A stretch of 64,000 nucleotides of DNA from an uncultured Campylobacter sp. (GTDB lineage Bacteria; Campylobacterota; Campylobacteria; Campylobacterales; Campylobacteraceae), in NCBI RefSeq assembly GCF_938041645.1, contig NZ_CALIST010000067.1:1-64000 (forward strand), written 5' to 3'. A program made the translations under genes and the position numbers. Of the stretch, positions 44,733 to 55,730 are shown in pieces. Under the pieces are notes generated by a model that worked only from the letters and a program-made list of their open reading frames with translations, had not been told where the DNA came from and made no database searches. How positions within the stretch are numbered: the first letter of the stretch is position 1; each line of letters opens with the position of its first letter.

Positions 44733-45545
44733 ATGAGATTACTTTTTATTTTAGCCTTATTTTGCACTAGCATTTTTGCAAATACACTAGATGAAATCAG
44801 GCAGGCAGGGGTTATCAGAGTAGGCGTGCGCGAAGGTCGTCCGCCGCTAAGCGAGTCTAATAACGGCAAGTTTGAGGGCTTTGAAATCGAGCTTGCTAGC
44901 TCAATCGCCAAAGACATTTTCGGCGATAAAAAAGGCGAAGTGCAGTTCGTAGCCGTAACCGCAGGCGATAGAATCCCGTTTTTGAAAAATAATAAGGTCG
45001 ATATGGTTATCGGCACCTTTATGATTACGCAAGAGCGTAAGAAGCAGGTGGATTTCTCACTTCCGTATCTATCGGTAAATTTTGGCATCGTAACGCGTAA
45101 AGAGGATCAAGTGAAGGACTTTGCGCAGGTTCGCGATATGAGAATTTCAATCGAAAAAAACCCCAACGGCTCGATGACCGAGCGCTATTTGCGCAAAGAG
45201 AAATTTAGCAATTTAGTTTACTGCAAAAATACCTCCGAGTGCTACGCGATGATGAAGGACGGCAGAGCCGACGGTTACGCCAATGACAACATCATCGTCC
45301 TAGCCTATGCCGTCGTGGACGATACGCTTGAAGTGCCGTTTAAAAACCTAGGCGCGGCGGAATTCTTAGGCGTCGGCGTGCAAAAAGGCAATCAAAGCTT
45401 GCTTGATTTCATCAATGCCGATCTAATCAAGCTAAGCAAAGAGGGCTTTTTCAAAAAGGCTTATGAGGACACTTTCGAGCCGTTTTACCGCGGCACTGCG
45501 GATAAAAAATACTTCCTGCTAGACGGAATTTATAATATGCTTTAG
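44733..45545 (+). CDS. orphan amino-acid-binding periplasmic protein 2
   Basis: 270-aa paralog of the preceding gene over its whole length, including GVIRVGVREGRPPLSE, the Cys pair in VYCKNTSECYAM and the C-terminal FYRGTADKKYFLLDG. Start ATG 44733 follows AGGGGG; the frame is open 28 codons upstream but lacks a signal peptide there. The two differ most in the lobe around residues 140-160 (EEGTTVDNYL against EKNPNGSMTERYL), which lines the ligand cleft in this family, so ligands may differ (inference). Confidence 0.85.
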   Translation: MRLLFILALFCTSIFANTLDEIRQAGVIRVGVREGRPPLSESNNGKFEGFEIELASSIAKDIFGDKKGEVQFVAVTAGDRIPFLKNNKVDMVIGTFMITQERKKQVDFSLPYLSVNFGIVTRKEDQVKDFAQVRDMRISIEKNPNGSMTERYLRKEKFSNLVYCKNTSECYAMMKDGRADGYANDNIIVLAYAVVDDTLEVPFKNLGAAEFLGVGVQKGNQSLLDFINADLIKLSKEGFFKKAYEDTFEPFYRGTADKKYFLLDGIYNML

Positions 45546-45995
45546 ATCTTAGAATTCTAAGGCGCGGAATTTTGAAATTTTGAAATTCCGCTTCGCACAC
45601 GGCGAGTAGAATTCCGCGATCTGCAAATTTTGGAATTTTAGTAAGCGAGAAATTCCGCAAAATTTCAAAATTTAAAATTTTATCTCACGCTCGCTCGGTT
45701 TTAGAATATCTATTCCATTCAAAGCAAAATTCTACGCTACGAACAGAATTTTATACACGACGGAATTTTAGAATTCTACCCGCACTGCGAATTTTAAAAT
45801 CCCATGCTGCAACAGAATTTCGTAGTTGAGGGCTTTTGCGCTGCGATAAAATATAAATTTATCGTGCAGTGTAGAATTCCACAGATAAGCGCGATAAATT
45901 TAAAAGGATAAAATTCTGCGTGAGCTAAATTCTGACTCACGGCAAAAGCGCAGTCGTCGCAGATACTATCGTTTAAGCTTTATGGTCGCAGAAAT
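45546..45995. other. intergenic region packed with RAATTY words
   Basis: About fifteen GAATT/AATTC words occur in 450 bp by eye. The region includes the perfect palindrome CTTAGAATTCTAAG (45548-45561) and a 9-bp inverted repeat GCGGAATTT/AAATTCCGC (45564-45591) that may end the receptor transcript. No coding potential is seen. Confidence 0.55.
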
Positions 45996-46583
45996 TTACT
46001 CAAACGCCTTGTAGTGCGCCTCGTCGGCGAATTCTAACATCTCGCGATCGCCCCTGCTGTCGCCGTAAGCGATAACGCGATCGAAAGCCTGCACGTCGTA
46101 TGCTGCGCGCACGCGAGCGACCTTTTGCGCACCGTAGCAGTTCTGCCCCTCGATCTCGCCCGTGATGATGCCGCCTTTGCGCCGTATTTTGGTGCCTAAA
46201 AGCTCTAAGCCCTGCGCATCGCACCACGGACGCAGCCAGTCTTCTAGCGAGGCGGTGACAATGACGACCCTATCGCCCGCGGCTTTGTAGCTTGCGATCT
46301 TGTCCATCGCGCTTTGTTTTAGGATATCTTCGATGTGAGTGGTGGAGTATTTTTTGCAAATTTTATCGAATTTATCGGCGCTCATGCCCGCAAAAAAGTA
46401 GCCTAGAAGCTTTCCGCGCGTAAAATTATTGCTCGCAAGACCTAGCTTATACGCCGCTAAAATGGGCGATAGCACCAAAATCCCGCGAAAGAATTTCTTA
46501 AATCCGACTACGTAGGCGACGAACTCAAGTAGCGAATCATCACGCGTGATCGTGCCGTCAAAGTCGAATAAAACAAGATTCAT
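45996..46583 (-). CDS. HAD-IB-type phosphatase (SerB/PGP-like)
   Basis: 195 aa. The nucleophile motif FDFDGTITRDD places Asp7 and Asp9 at the start. VIVTAS is motif II, and YGDSRGDREML is the motif III/IV acid pair. The helical cap is in residues 25-95. It matches the HAD-IB family acting on phosphoserine- or phospholipid-like substrates; the substrate cannot be assigned. ATG 46583 has AGGAGA 4 bases before it; an upstream TTG in frame is less likely. It is separated from typA by a strong terminator. Confidence 0.83.
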   Translation of the reverse strand: MNLVLFDFDGTITRDDSLLEFVAYVVGFKKFFRGILVLSPILAAYKLGLASNNFTRGKLLGYFFAGMSADKFDKICKKYSTTHIEDILKQSAMDKIASYKAAGDRVVIVTASLEDWLRPWCDAQGLELLGTKIRRKGGIITGEIEGQNCYGAQKVARVRAAYDVQAFDRVIAYGDSRGDREMLEFADEAHYKAFE

Positions 46584-46632
46584 TGTTTCTCCTAGCAAAA
46601 TTTTAGCAGCTCAAATTTTAAAATTTGTCTAT

Positions 46633-46669
46633 AAAAAAGGCGTGAAATTTAAAAGCTAAATTTCACGCC
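46633..46669 (-). terminator. terminator of typA
   Basis: Perfect 12-bp stem GGCGTGAAATTT/AAATTTCACGCC with a 7-nt loop. Read on the minus strand it is followed by TTTTTTAT. It lies 27 bp after the typA stop. Confidence 0.85.
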
Positions 46670-46695
46670 AAATTTTAAAATTTCATTTTGAAATT

Positions 46696-48498
46696 CTATT
46701 TTTTCGCCATTCGTCTGCGCGTCGTAGGATCTAAGTATCGCTTGCGCACGCGGATATTTACGGGCGTAACCTCCACAAGCTCGTCCTCTTCGATCCACTC
46801 CAGTGCGCGCTCTAAATTTAGCGCACGCGGCGGCACGAGCTTGATCGCATCGTCGCTACCGCTCGCGCGGACATTGGTTAAATTTTTACCCTTGATCGGA
46901 TTGACGTCCAGATCGTTCGGGCGGCTGTGCTCGCCGATGATCATACCTAGATAGACCTTTGCCTGCGGAGCGATAAAAAGCACGCCGCGATCTTGCAGGT
47001 TCCACAGGCTGTATCCTAGCGCCACTCCGTTTTCCATACTTACGAGCGCGCCGTTTTGTCGCTTCTCGACCGCGCCGATGAAAGGGCGGAATTCCAAAAA
47101 GCTATGATTCATCACCCCTTCGCCGCGAGTATCGGTCAAAAACTGCGAGCGAAAGCCGATAAGACCGCGCGCCGGGATCTCAAACTCCATACGCGTCTGC
47201 CCATCGCCGGTAGGGTTCATCACCTTCATCTCGGCCTTTTTACGACCGAGCTTTTCGATGACGGTGCCGGTGCAATCATCGGGCGCGTCGATAACTAAGT
47301 GCTCGAAGGGCTCACATTTGATGCCGTCGATCTCTTTGATGATGACTTCCGGGCGCCCGAGGCAGAACTCAAAACCCTCGCGGCGCATATTTTCAGCCAA
47401 AATCGTGATCTGCAGCTCGCCGCGACCGCTTACTTTAAATTTACCCTCGCCCGCGTTTTCATAGCGCATCGCGATGTTGGTTTTCATCTCCGCTTCCAAG
47501 CGTTCGTCGATCTTATTTGAGGTTACGAATTTACCCTCCGTGCCGGCTAGCGGTCCGTCATTTACGCTGAAAATTACGCTAAGGGTCGGCTCTTCGATAT
47601 GCAGCGCATCAAGCGGAATCGGATTATTGGGATCTACGATGCTATCGCCTACGTCAAGCGCGTCAAAGCCCGCAATCGCCACGATATCGCCGGTGCCCGC
47701 CGCGTCGATGTCGGTGCGCTCAAGCCCGCTAAAGCCGATGAGCTTTGAAATTCTACCGTTGATGTGCGTGCCGTCGGCTTTAGCTAACATAACGCTTTGG
47801 TTTTTGTTTATCGTGCCGTTGAAAATCCTAGCGATGCCGATCTTGCCTACGTAGTTGTCGTAATCGAGCGTGAAAACCTGCAGCTGCAAAGGATTGTCAT
47901 CGCTACCGCTAGGGGTCGGAACATGAGAGATGATCGTCTCAAAAAGCGGCTTCATATCGGTGCTTTCGTCGTTTAGATCGTATTTTGCGTAGCCGTTTTT
48001 GGCCGCGGCGTAGATGACGGGGAACTCAAGCTGTTCGTCGTTTGCGTCAAGCGCTACGAAAAGATCGAAAATTTCATTTACCACGCGGTCCGGATCGGCT
48101 GCGGGCTTGTCGATTTTGTTTACGACTACGATAGGTCTGAGCCCTAAAGATAGTGCCTTTTTTACGACAAATTTTGTCTGCGGCATGACGCCTTCTTGCG
48201 CGTCGACAAGCAAAAGCACGCCGTCGACCATCTTTAGCACGCGCTCGACCTCGCCGCCGAAATCGGCGTGGCCCGGAGTGTCGATGATGTTGATTTTAAC
48301 GCCGCCGTAATGGATAGCGGTATTTTTAGATAGTATCGTAATGCCGCGCTCGCGCTCTATGTCGTTGCTGTCCATCACGCGCTCGCCGACTTCTTGGTGA
48401 TTACCAAAAGTGCCGGATTGTTTTAAAAGCTCGTCTACGATAGTGGTCTTTCCGTGATCGACGTGCGCGATGACCGCGATATTTCTGATATTTTCCAA
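46696..48498 (-). CDS. typA: ribosome-associated GTPase TypA/BipA
   Basis: 600-aa translational GTPase related to EF-G, acting in 50S assembly and stress adaptation. G1 AHVDHGKTT, the switch region [12 protein letters not shown]3 [15 protein letters not shown] and G4 [13 protein letters not shown] are all intact. The C-terminal BipA-specific domain ends in [19 protein letters not shown] 48498 has GGAGAA. Length and all domains are normal. Confidence 0.97.
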   Translation of the reverse strand: MENIRNIAVIAHVDHGKTTIVDELLKQSGTFGNHQEVGERVMDSNDIERERGITILSKNTAIHYGGVKINIIDTPGHADFGGEVERVLKMVDGVLLLVDAQEGVMPQTKFVVKKALSLGLRPIVVVNKIDKPAADPDRVVNEIFDLFVALDANDEQLEFPVIYAAAKNGYAKYDLNDESTDMKPLFETIISHVPTPSGSDDNPLQLQVFTLDYDNYVGKIGIARIFNGTINKNQSVMLAKADGTHINGRISKLIGFSGLERTDIDAAGTGDIVAIAGFDALDVGDSIVDPNNPIPLDALHIEEPTLSVIFSVNDGPLAGTEGKFVTSNKIDERLEAEMKTNIAMRYENAGEGKFKVSGRGELQITILAENMRREGFEFCLGRPEVIIKEIDGIKCEPFEHLVIDAPDDCTGTVIEKLGRKKAEMKVMNPTGDGQTRMEFEIPARGLIGFRSQFLTDTRGEGVMNHSFLEFRPFIGAVEKRQNGALVSMENGVALGYSLWNLQDRGVLFIAPQAKVYLGMIIGEHSRPNDLDVNPIKGKNLTNVRASGSDDAIKLVPPRALNLERALEWIEEDELVEVTPVNIRVRKRYLDPTTRRRMAKK

Positions 48499-48562
48499 AT
48501 TCTTCTCCGTTTATAATTTCAAAAACTGATGATTATACTAAAAAAATTCTTAAGATAAAAAT

Positions 48563-48982
48563 TTACGAGTATTCTTTGACTTCGCAGACAAAAAACTCAT
48601 ACACGCGCTGTTGGATTAGCGCATCCTCGTCATCATCTCCAATCAAACGGCGTAGATGTGAAAAATCAATCTTTTTGATATATTTTTTGTTATTTTTGAT
48701 ATCTCTGTCGATCTCTTTTAGAAGCGAGTCTAAATTTAAACTTTTATAGGTTTTCGCCTTTAAGATATACTCTTTTACGATGGAAACAAGCACGCCGATG
48801 CGCTGCTCGTCGACCGGATAAATTTCGCCCGCTATATCTTTGATCACGTCGTAATCCTCGTCGGTCTGCTTCTTTTTGGCAAGCAGCATCGCGGCAAAAA
48901 TTTTGGCTCTGAACTCAATAGAGCGATGATGAGGGATAAAAACCTCGCGAAATACGGATAAAAGATGATTTTTGAAATTCAT
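48563..48982 (-). CDS. conserved hypothetical protein (139 aa)
   Basis: Soluble, helical and highly charged protein with DEDYDVIKDIAGEIYPVDE near the middle and a C-terminal segment FFVCEVKEYS. I believe relatives are found across Campylobacter but know no function. It lies upstream of typA on the same strand with a 64-bp gap. No signal peptide. Confidence 0.7.
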   Translation of the reverse strand: MNFKNHLLSVFREVFIPHHRSIEFRAKIFAAMLLAKKKQTDEDYDVIKDIAGEIYPVDEQRIGVLVSIVKEYILKAKTYKSLNLDSLLKEIDRDIKNNKKYIKKIDFSHLRRLIGDDDEDALIQQRVYEFFVCEVKEYS

Positions 48983-49011
48983 TTATAATCTTACTTTAAG
49001 AAACATTTCCA

Positions 49012-49017
49012 TATAAT
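49012..49017 (+). promoter_or_regulatory. -10 box of the SRP RNA gene
   Basis: CATATAATCCC predicts a start at about 49024-49025, exactly at the base of the SRP RNA terminal helix. Confidence 0.6.
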
Positions 49018-49024
49018 CCCGTTT

Positions 49025-49130
49025 GCCCTTTCTTAGACCTGTGCAATGCTTTTTTTAGGCACCGCTTCAGGGTAGGAATACAGCAGAGCACTTAGATCTC
49101 GCATGTGCCGCAGCCATCTGGGAAGGGGTT
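49025..49130 (+). ncRNA. ffs: signal recognition particle RNA (4.5S type)
   Basis: The universal SRP domain IV is complete: CAGG (49068-49071), GTA-GGAA-TAC hairpin with GGAA tetraloop (49072-49081), then AGCAG (49082-49086), which form the asymmetric loop bound by Ffh. Flanking helices pair GCT/AGC and GGCAC (49058-49062) with GTGCC (49105-49109). The ends form a continuous 12-bp helix (49026-49037 with 49117-49128, including G-U pairs). There is no Alu domain, as expected for a small 4.5S RNA. The 3' end abuts the stop codon of the convergent HD-domain gene. Confidence 0.9.
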
Positions 49131-50366
49131 TTATAAATCGATCCTATTAAGTCCGAAATGCTCTTTGAAATCATCGCAAACACTATAAAAATCGACGCCT
49201 TCAATTTTCGGCTTTGATTTGAAAAATTCCAGCATCGAATTATACCCGCTAAGCAGCTCCTTGCTTTTCACGCCGTAACTGATCGAAATCCCCGCCTCAA
49301 AAAACGCCGCTAGTTTGTCGCAATACTTAAGCGCCTTGCCGTCGATTGCGCGAAATTTGTCTTCATTAAACATCTTTAGGCTGCCTTCTGCAAATTTAGG
49401 CTCCTTGCCTAGCTCGAAGGTGCGGTTTTCGAACTCGTCTTTTATAAATTTACCGCTCTCTTTGCGGATACCCAAAATATAGCTAAAATCATCTCTCATA
49501 TGTTCCGGCACGAATGGTAAAATTTTATCGTCTATTAGCCGCATCTCATATTCGCTAATGATGTCGCTAAGGCCCTTAACGCCGTATTTTACGGGGCTAA
49601 TGATGTCGCGAGTGAGGCTTTCGGGCAAATCGTGAAATAGAGCACAGAAAAAATTATATGCCGTGCGCGAGCGGCACGCACCAACTTCAAGCGAGAAAAA
49701 GTAACTTAAAATCGCAACTACCAGCATGTGCCCAAGCACCGATGTCTCAGGGATGCGCGGCGTCTGTGCCCAGCGCTTTTGAAAACGAAGTCTGCCGCTA
49801 AGATCGACTATGCGAGCGAGTTTTTTATTCATCACAATCTTTCGCACGCCGATAAGCTCGTAATAATCCTCAAGCTCCTCCTCAACCTTGGCTTTTAGCT
49901 CCTCGATATCGTTTAAAAACTGGCTAGTTTGATAGACGATGTTAAATTCCCACCGCGTAGAGAGGTAACTAGCCGCCTTTAAGATCACCGCTTCTTTCTT
50001 ATGATCCTTGGAATTTAGATATTTTTTAAATCGCTCTAAAAACTCGCCGTTTTGAATAGGCAAAAGATCGCTTTCCAGGACGCTTAAAACCCATTCGTTG
50101 ATCTTTTTTTTCTTGGTTTTTTGGATCTGATGAAAGACGTCCGGACGGATGTCGGTCACGACGATGCGCGCTAAAAACTCGAAAATCCCGGCTTCTATCA
50201 CATAGTTGATATCTACATCGCGCTCAAAGCTAGCGATAAAATAAGCGATGATAAATTTATGTGCCTGCTTGTCGAGCTCGACTAAGCTCACCATCTTTGG
50301 GTAATCGTTCCAGCGGCTAATGCTTGCGGATTTAAAAATTTGTTCGACTAAATTTGAGCTTATCAT
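49131..50366 (-). CDS. HD-domain phosphohydrolase
   Basis: 411 aa. A helical N-terminal part of about 200 residues is followed by an HD/YfbR-like domain: SVLGHMLVVAILSYFF supplies the first His, FCALFHDLPESLTRDI the HD pair and LKYCDKLAAFFEAG the final Asp. Nucleotide phosphohydrolase activity is likely, but the substrate is unknown. Its ATG overlaps the stop of queF by 4 bp (ATGA), so it belongs to the gyrB-proximal operon. Confidence 0.82.
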   Translation of the reverse strand: MISSNLVEQIFKSASISRWNDYPKMVSLVELDKQAHKFIIAYFIASFERDVDINYVIEAGIFEFLARIVVTDIRPDVFHQIQKTKKKKINEWVLSVLESDLLPIQNGEFLERFKKYLNSKDHKKEAVILKAASYLSTRWEFNIVYQTSQFLNDIEELKAKVEEELEDYYELIGVRKIVMNKKLARIVDLSGRLRFQKRWAQTPRIPETSVLGHMLVVAILSYFFSLEVGACRSRTAYNFFCALFHDLPESLTRDIISPVKYGVKGLSDIISEYEMRLIDDKILPFVPEHMRDDFSYILGIRKESGKFIKDEFENRTFELGKEPKFAEGSLKMFNEDKFRAIDGKALKYCDKLAAFFEAGISISYGVKSKELLSGYNSMLEFFKSKPKIEGVDFYSVCDDFKEHFGLNRIDL

Positions 50367-50743
50367 CGGTAAATTTGATCCGAGTTTATTTCGATTACCG
50401 TGTGGACGTTGCCGCGCGGATTAAAATCGCCCGTGATTTTCATAAATTTAGGCTTCAGCTTGCTTTGAAGCGCGCCGTAAATTTCATTTATACTATCCTC
50501 ATGGCTGATGTAGCGGTTCATGAATGAATTTATATAAAGTTTAATCGCTTTAAGTTCGACTACGAGCTTGTTAGGGATATATTCCAAATAGATCGTCGCA
50601 AAGTCCGGATAGCCCGAGCGCGGGCAATGGCAGCAAAACTCGGGCAGAGTGATTTTTATTAAATAATCACGCTCCTGTTTATTGGGCCAAACTTCCATCT
50701 TTTCTATGTCGAATTTCTCAATTTCCTCTTCGCCGTATCTCAC
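50363..50743 (-). CDS. queF: NADPH-dependent 7-cyano-7-deazaguanine reductase (preQ0 to preQ1)
   Basis: Type I QueF (126 aa) of the tunnelling fold, for tRNA queuosine synthesis. EFCCHCPRSGYPDFA holds the catalytic Cys40 and Asp47, and the substrate Glu lies in EDSINEIY; the NADPH motif E-L-K-x-x-K-L-Y is seen as ELKAIKLYINSF. Extra cysteines next to the catalytic one (FCCHC) are unusual compared with the common EFTSVCP. It overlaps both neighbours by 4 bp. Confidence 0.93.
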   Translation of the reverse strand: MRYGEEEIEKFDIEKMEVWPNKQERDYLIKITLPEFCCHCPRSGYPDFATIYLEYIPNKLVVELKAIKLYINSFMNRYISHEDSINEIYGALQSKLKPKFMKITGDFNPRGNVHTVIEINSDQIYR

Positions 50744-52172
50744 TGTAATCTCCTTAAATTCGATATATCATTCGGTTTTTCGACGCAAAATCCCTGAATA
50801 TAATCGATACCCATTTTATAAAGCTGCATTTGAAATTCCTGCTTATCTACAAAGCGCATTACGGTTTTGATGCCCGATTTAGCGCAGGCTTCGTTGATGC
50901 CTATAAATATATTTTTAATCTTTTCATCGTCTAAATTTTTATTAAATTCTATGTCGTAAACGATAAAATCCACTTCCAAAAATTTTAAATATTCAAAGCT
51001 CGCGTTCGAGCCGCCGAACTGCGACAGCGCGAAGCTAAATCCAAGTTCGCGGAATTTAATTAAAATTTCATCAAAGCGCTTAATCTCCGAATAGATAAGC
51101 TTTTCGTTAAACTCAAACACGATCTTTTTCGGATCGATTAGATTATTATCGATGAGCTTTAAAATTTCATTGCGAAACTCGTTATTTCGCAGCGTCTGAG
51201 GCATAATCTCGATAAAAATTTTAGCGTCGATATCTTTAAAATAGATGATCCTAGAAATCTGCCTCATCATCGAAATATCGTATTTAATATCGTAATGATT
51301 TAGAAGCAAAATATCTAAAATTCTACTTTTTGTGATCTTTTCGCCGCTTCTTAGATCAAGCTTTGGGATTAAATTTATATGTGATTTTACGCCATTTTTA
51401 TCTGCAACGCGCTGATATTTAAAGCTAAAATTTTCACTATCGATCGCTTCCATAACGTCGGCGGAAAACACGTCGATTAGTACCTTCTCAACGTCGATCG
51501 CCTTCTCGCCGTGCTCTTCGTCGTCCAGGTGATTTATCTTATAAAATAGCGCATTTACAATATTATTTAGATTGCGATCATAGGAGCTTGGAAGCATCGT
51601 AAATTCACTTTTTATCTCTACGTTTTTAATCGTTTGACTTGAAATTTTATGTTCAAACATCCGCAAAATATGGCTTAAATTCGTAGCTTTTGATTCTACT
51701 CCGAATACAAAGTAGCCATTTATAAAGCGTCCTATCGGAAGGTCCTTAAAACCCTGCTCCGCCATAAAATTTGAAAGTTCCTTACAATACTCGTATAAAA
51801 TTTCATCGCCGTTTTTGTAACCGTATCGATCGTTTATGTCGATAATATTTTTAATTCGCAAAAGAACGATATTTATTTGACGATTTTTAGCTAGATCGTT
51901 ACTTAAAATTTTCTCGATCTCCTCGCGCACAAACACATGCGTAACGGGATCGATCAGTGTCTTTTGAAAGCCGAAGTAAATTTGATAGATGACATAATAA
52001 ACATAGCAGATCAAAAGTATCAAAAACAAAATTACATCATCAAATTTAAACTCGCCGTTTCGGAATAAAATAATTCCGAAAACAATCAAAACGCAGGTAA
52101 ACGGTACCGAAATTTTAAGTGCCGTTATGAAGCGGTTTTCGCGCTCTTTGGTCTCACTAAATAGAATAGACA

Positions 52173-52173
<1 letters not shown>
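50740..52173 (-). CDS. degenerate GGDEF-EAL membrane protein
   Basis: 477 aa. Two membrane helices (about 17-36 and 47-66) are followed by a GGDEF-like domain (75-200) with IKNIIDINDRYGYKNGDEIL, but the GGDEF loop reads RFINGYF. An EAL-like domain (240-475) has NLIPKLDL instead of the EALLRW motif and VYDIEFNK in place of the D-x-K-I-D segment. Neither cyclase nor phosphodiesterase activity is expected; c-di-GMP binding or protein interaction is more likely. It overlaps queF by 4 bp and touches gyrB by 1 bp, so it is co-transcribed with gyrB. Confidence 0.85.
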
Positions 52174-54494
<2,321 letters not shown>

Positions 54495-55574
54495 TTAAAT
54501 ATTATTTATCGGCATGACGACCGTTTTTAAGCCATCCGCGCTAAGTACGAACGCCGTATCGGAGCTGTTAAAATCAAGCTCAAAAATTTCACTCTCTATG
54601 TTACTTAAAAAATCAAGCAGAAAGCGGTTTTTCACGCCAAAAACTATCTCTCCGTTTATATCGATTGGCGCTTCAATTTCGGTCTTTGCCTCGGAATTAT
54701 CCTCGTTGATGCTCTCAAAAATCATTCCATCCTTTTTAATGGTAACCTTCATCTCCTCGCACATTGCGTTTATTGCTCGCACTCCACTTACCATCTTATC
54801 GCGCGGAATTGAAATTTTGTACGCCGTATCGCTTGGGATCACGCGCTCGTAGTTTGGAAATTTGCCGTTAATAAGCTTTGTAAAAAACTCAAAATTCTCG
54901 CTCACCGCTAGCAGCACGTTTTCGTCGTAGTAAATTTTAATTTTGTCCGAAAATAGCTTTTGAATTTCGCCTATTGCCTTTTTAGGGATTAAAATTTTAG
55001 TATCTAGCTCGCCCGCTTTTGACTGAGTGATCAGCTTATAAACGCTAAGTCGTTTAGTATCGGTCCCGACTAAATTTAAAAAGCCCTCTTTTACGTCGAT
55101 CAAAGCTCCGTTTAGCTCATATTTTGGATTGTTCGTATCGATCGAGGGATATATTTTTTTAAGGCTTCTGCCTAAAATTCCAGCATTTACGTCAAAGCTG
55201 TTTTTGCCCTCTATCGTAGGAAAGCTCGGAAAATCCCTCGTTTCAAACATCGGAAGCTTATACTTGGATTTTTTTTGCTTTACAAATAGCGCTCCGTTGA
55301 CAGTTTCTAAAGTAACGTTATCGTCGCTTAGGCCTTTAATAACGCTAAGAAGCTTACCTCCGTTTGCCGTGGCTTCTCCCTTTGTTTCTATTGAGACATT
55401 TTGTAGATTGTAGCTCAAACCTATTTCATGATCGGTAGCTTTTATACTAAAAATTCCATCTTTAGCACTCATTAAAAGATGTGATGTTATCGAGCTTAGA
55501 TCTTTTTTATCAAGATAAGAGCTGGCATTGGAAACTATCTCTTCTAAAAGTTTTTTAGTGATTAACACTTTCAT
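54495..55574 (-). CDS. dnaN: DNA polymerase III beta sliding clamp
   Basis: 359-aa processivity clamp. Three topologically similar domains are evident from the repeated pattern, with the C-terminal hydrophobic peptide-binding end VVMPINNI (usual form VMPMRL). ATG 55574 is preceded by AAAGGAT. It lies between the oriC-like region and gyrB. Confidence 0.96.
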   Translation of the reverse strand: MKVLITKKLLEEIVSNASSYLDKKDLSSITSHLLMSAKDGIFSIKATDHEIGLSYNLQNVSIETKGEATANGGKLLSVIKGLSDDNVTLETVNGALFVKQKKSKYKLPMFETRDFPSFPTIEGKNSFDVNAGILGRSLKKIYPSIDTNNPKYELNGALIDVKEGFLNLVGTDTKRLSVYKLITQSKAGELDTKILIPKKAIGEIQKLFSDKIKIYYDENVLLAVSENFEFFTKLINGKFPNYERVIPSDTAYKISIPRDKMVSGVRAINAMCEEMKVTIKKDGMIFESINEDNSEAKTEIEAPIDINGEIVFGVKNRFLLDFLSNIESEIFELDFNSSDTAFVLSADGLKTVVMPINNI

Positions 55575-55730
55575 ATTTTTATCCTTTTAAATTTTTATCG
55601 TTGTAGTAGTTGGTAAGAGGTTTTTGTGAAAAACTTATCCTAAAGCTTGTCTTTAGGTAGTTTATCCAGTGAGTAAGTAGCTTTGTTTTATTCACTTTCA
55701 TTCACCTTTTTTGCTTTATTTTCATAAAGT
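55575..55730. other. oriC-like region between dnaA and dnaN (DnaA boxes)
   Basis: 156 bp with several DnaA-box candidates: TTATTCACT (55688-55696) and TCATTCACC (55698-55706, equal to the Helicobacter-type box) in direct order 10 bp apart, TTATCCAGT (55662-55670), and TTTTTCACA on the minus strand (55625-55633). Location next to dnaA, divergence of coding strands at ruvC/dnaA and the second cluster upstream of dnaA support a bipartite origin. Confidence 0.7.
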
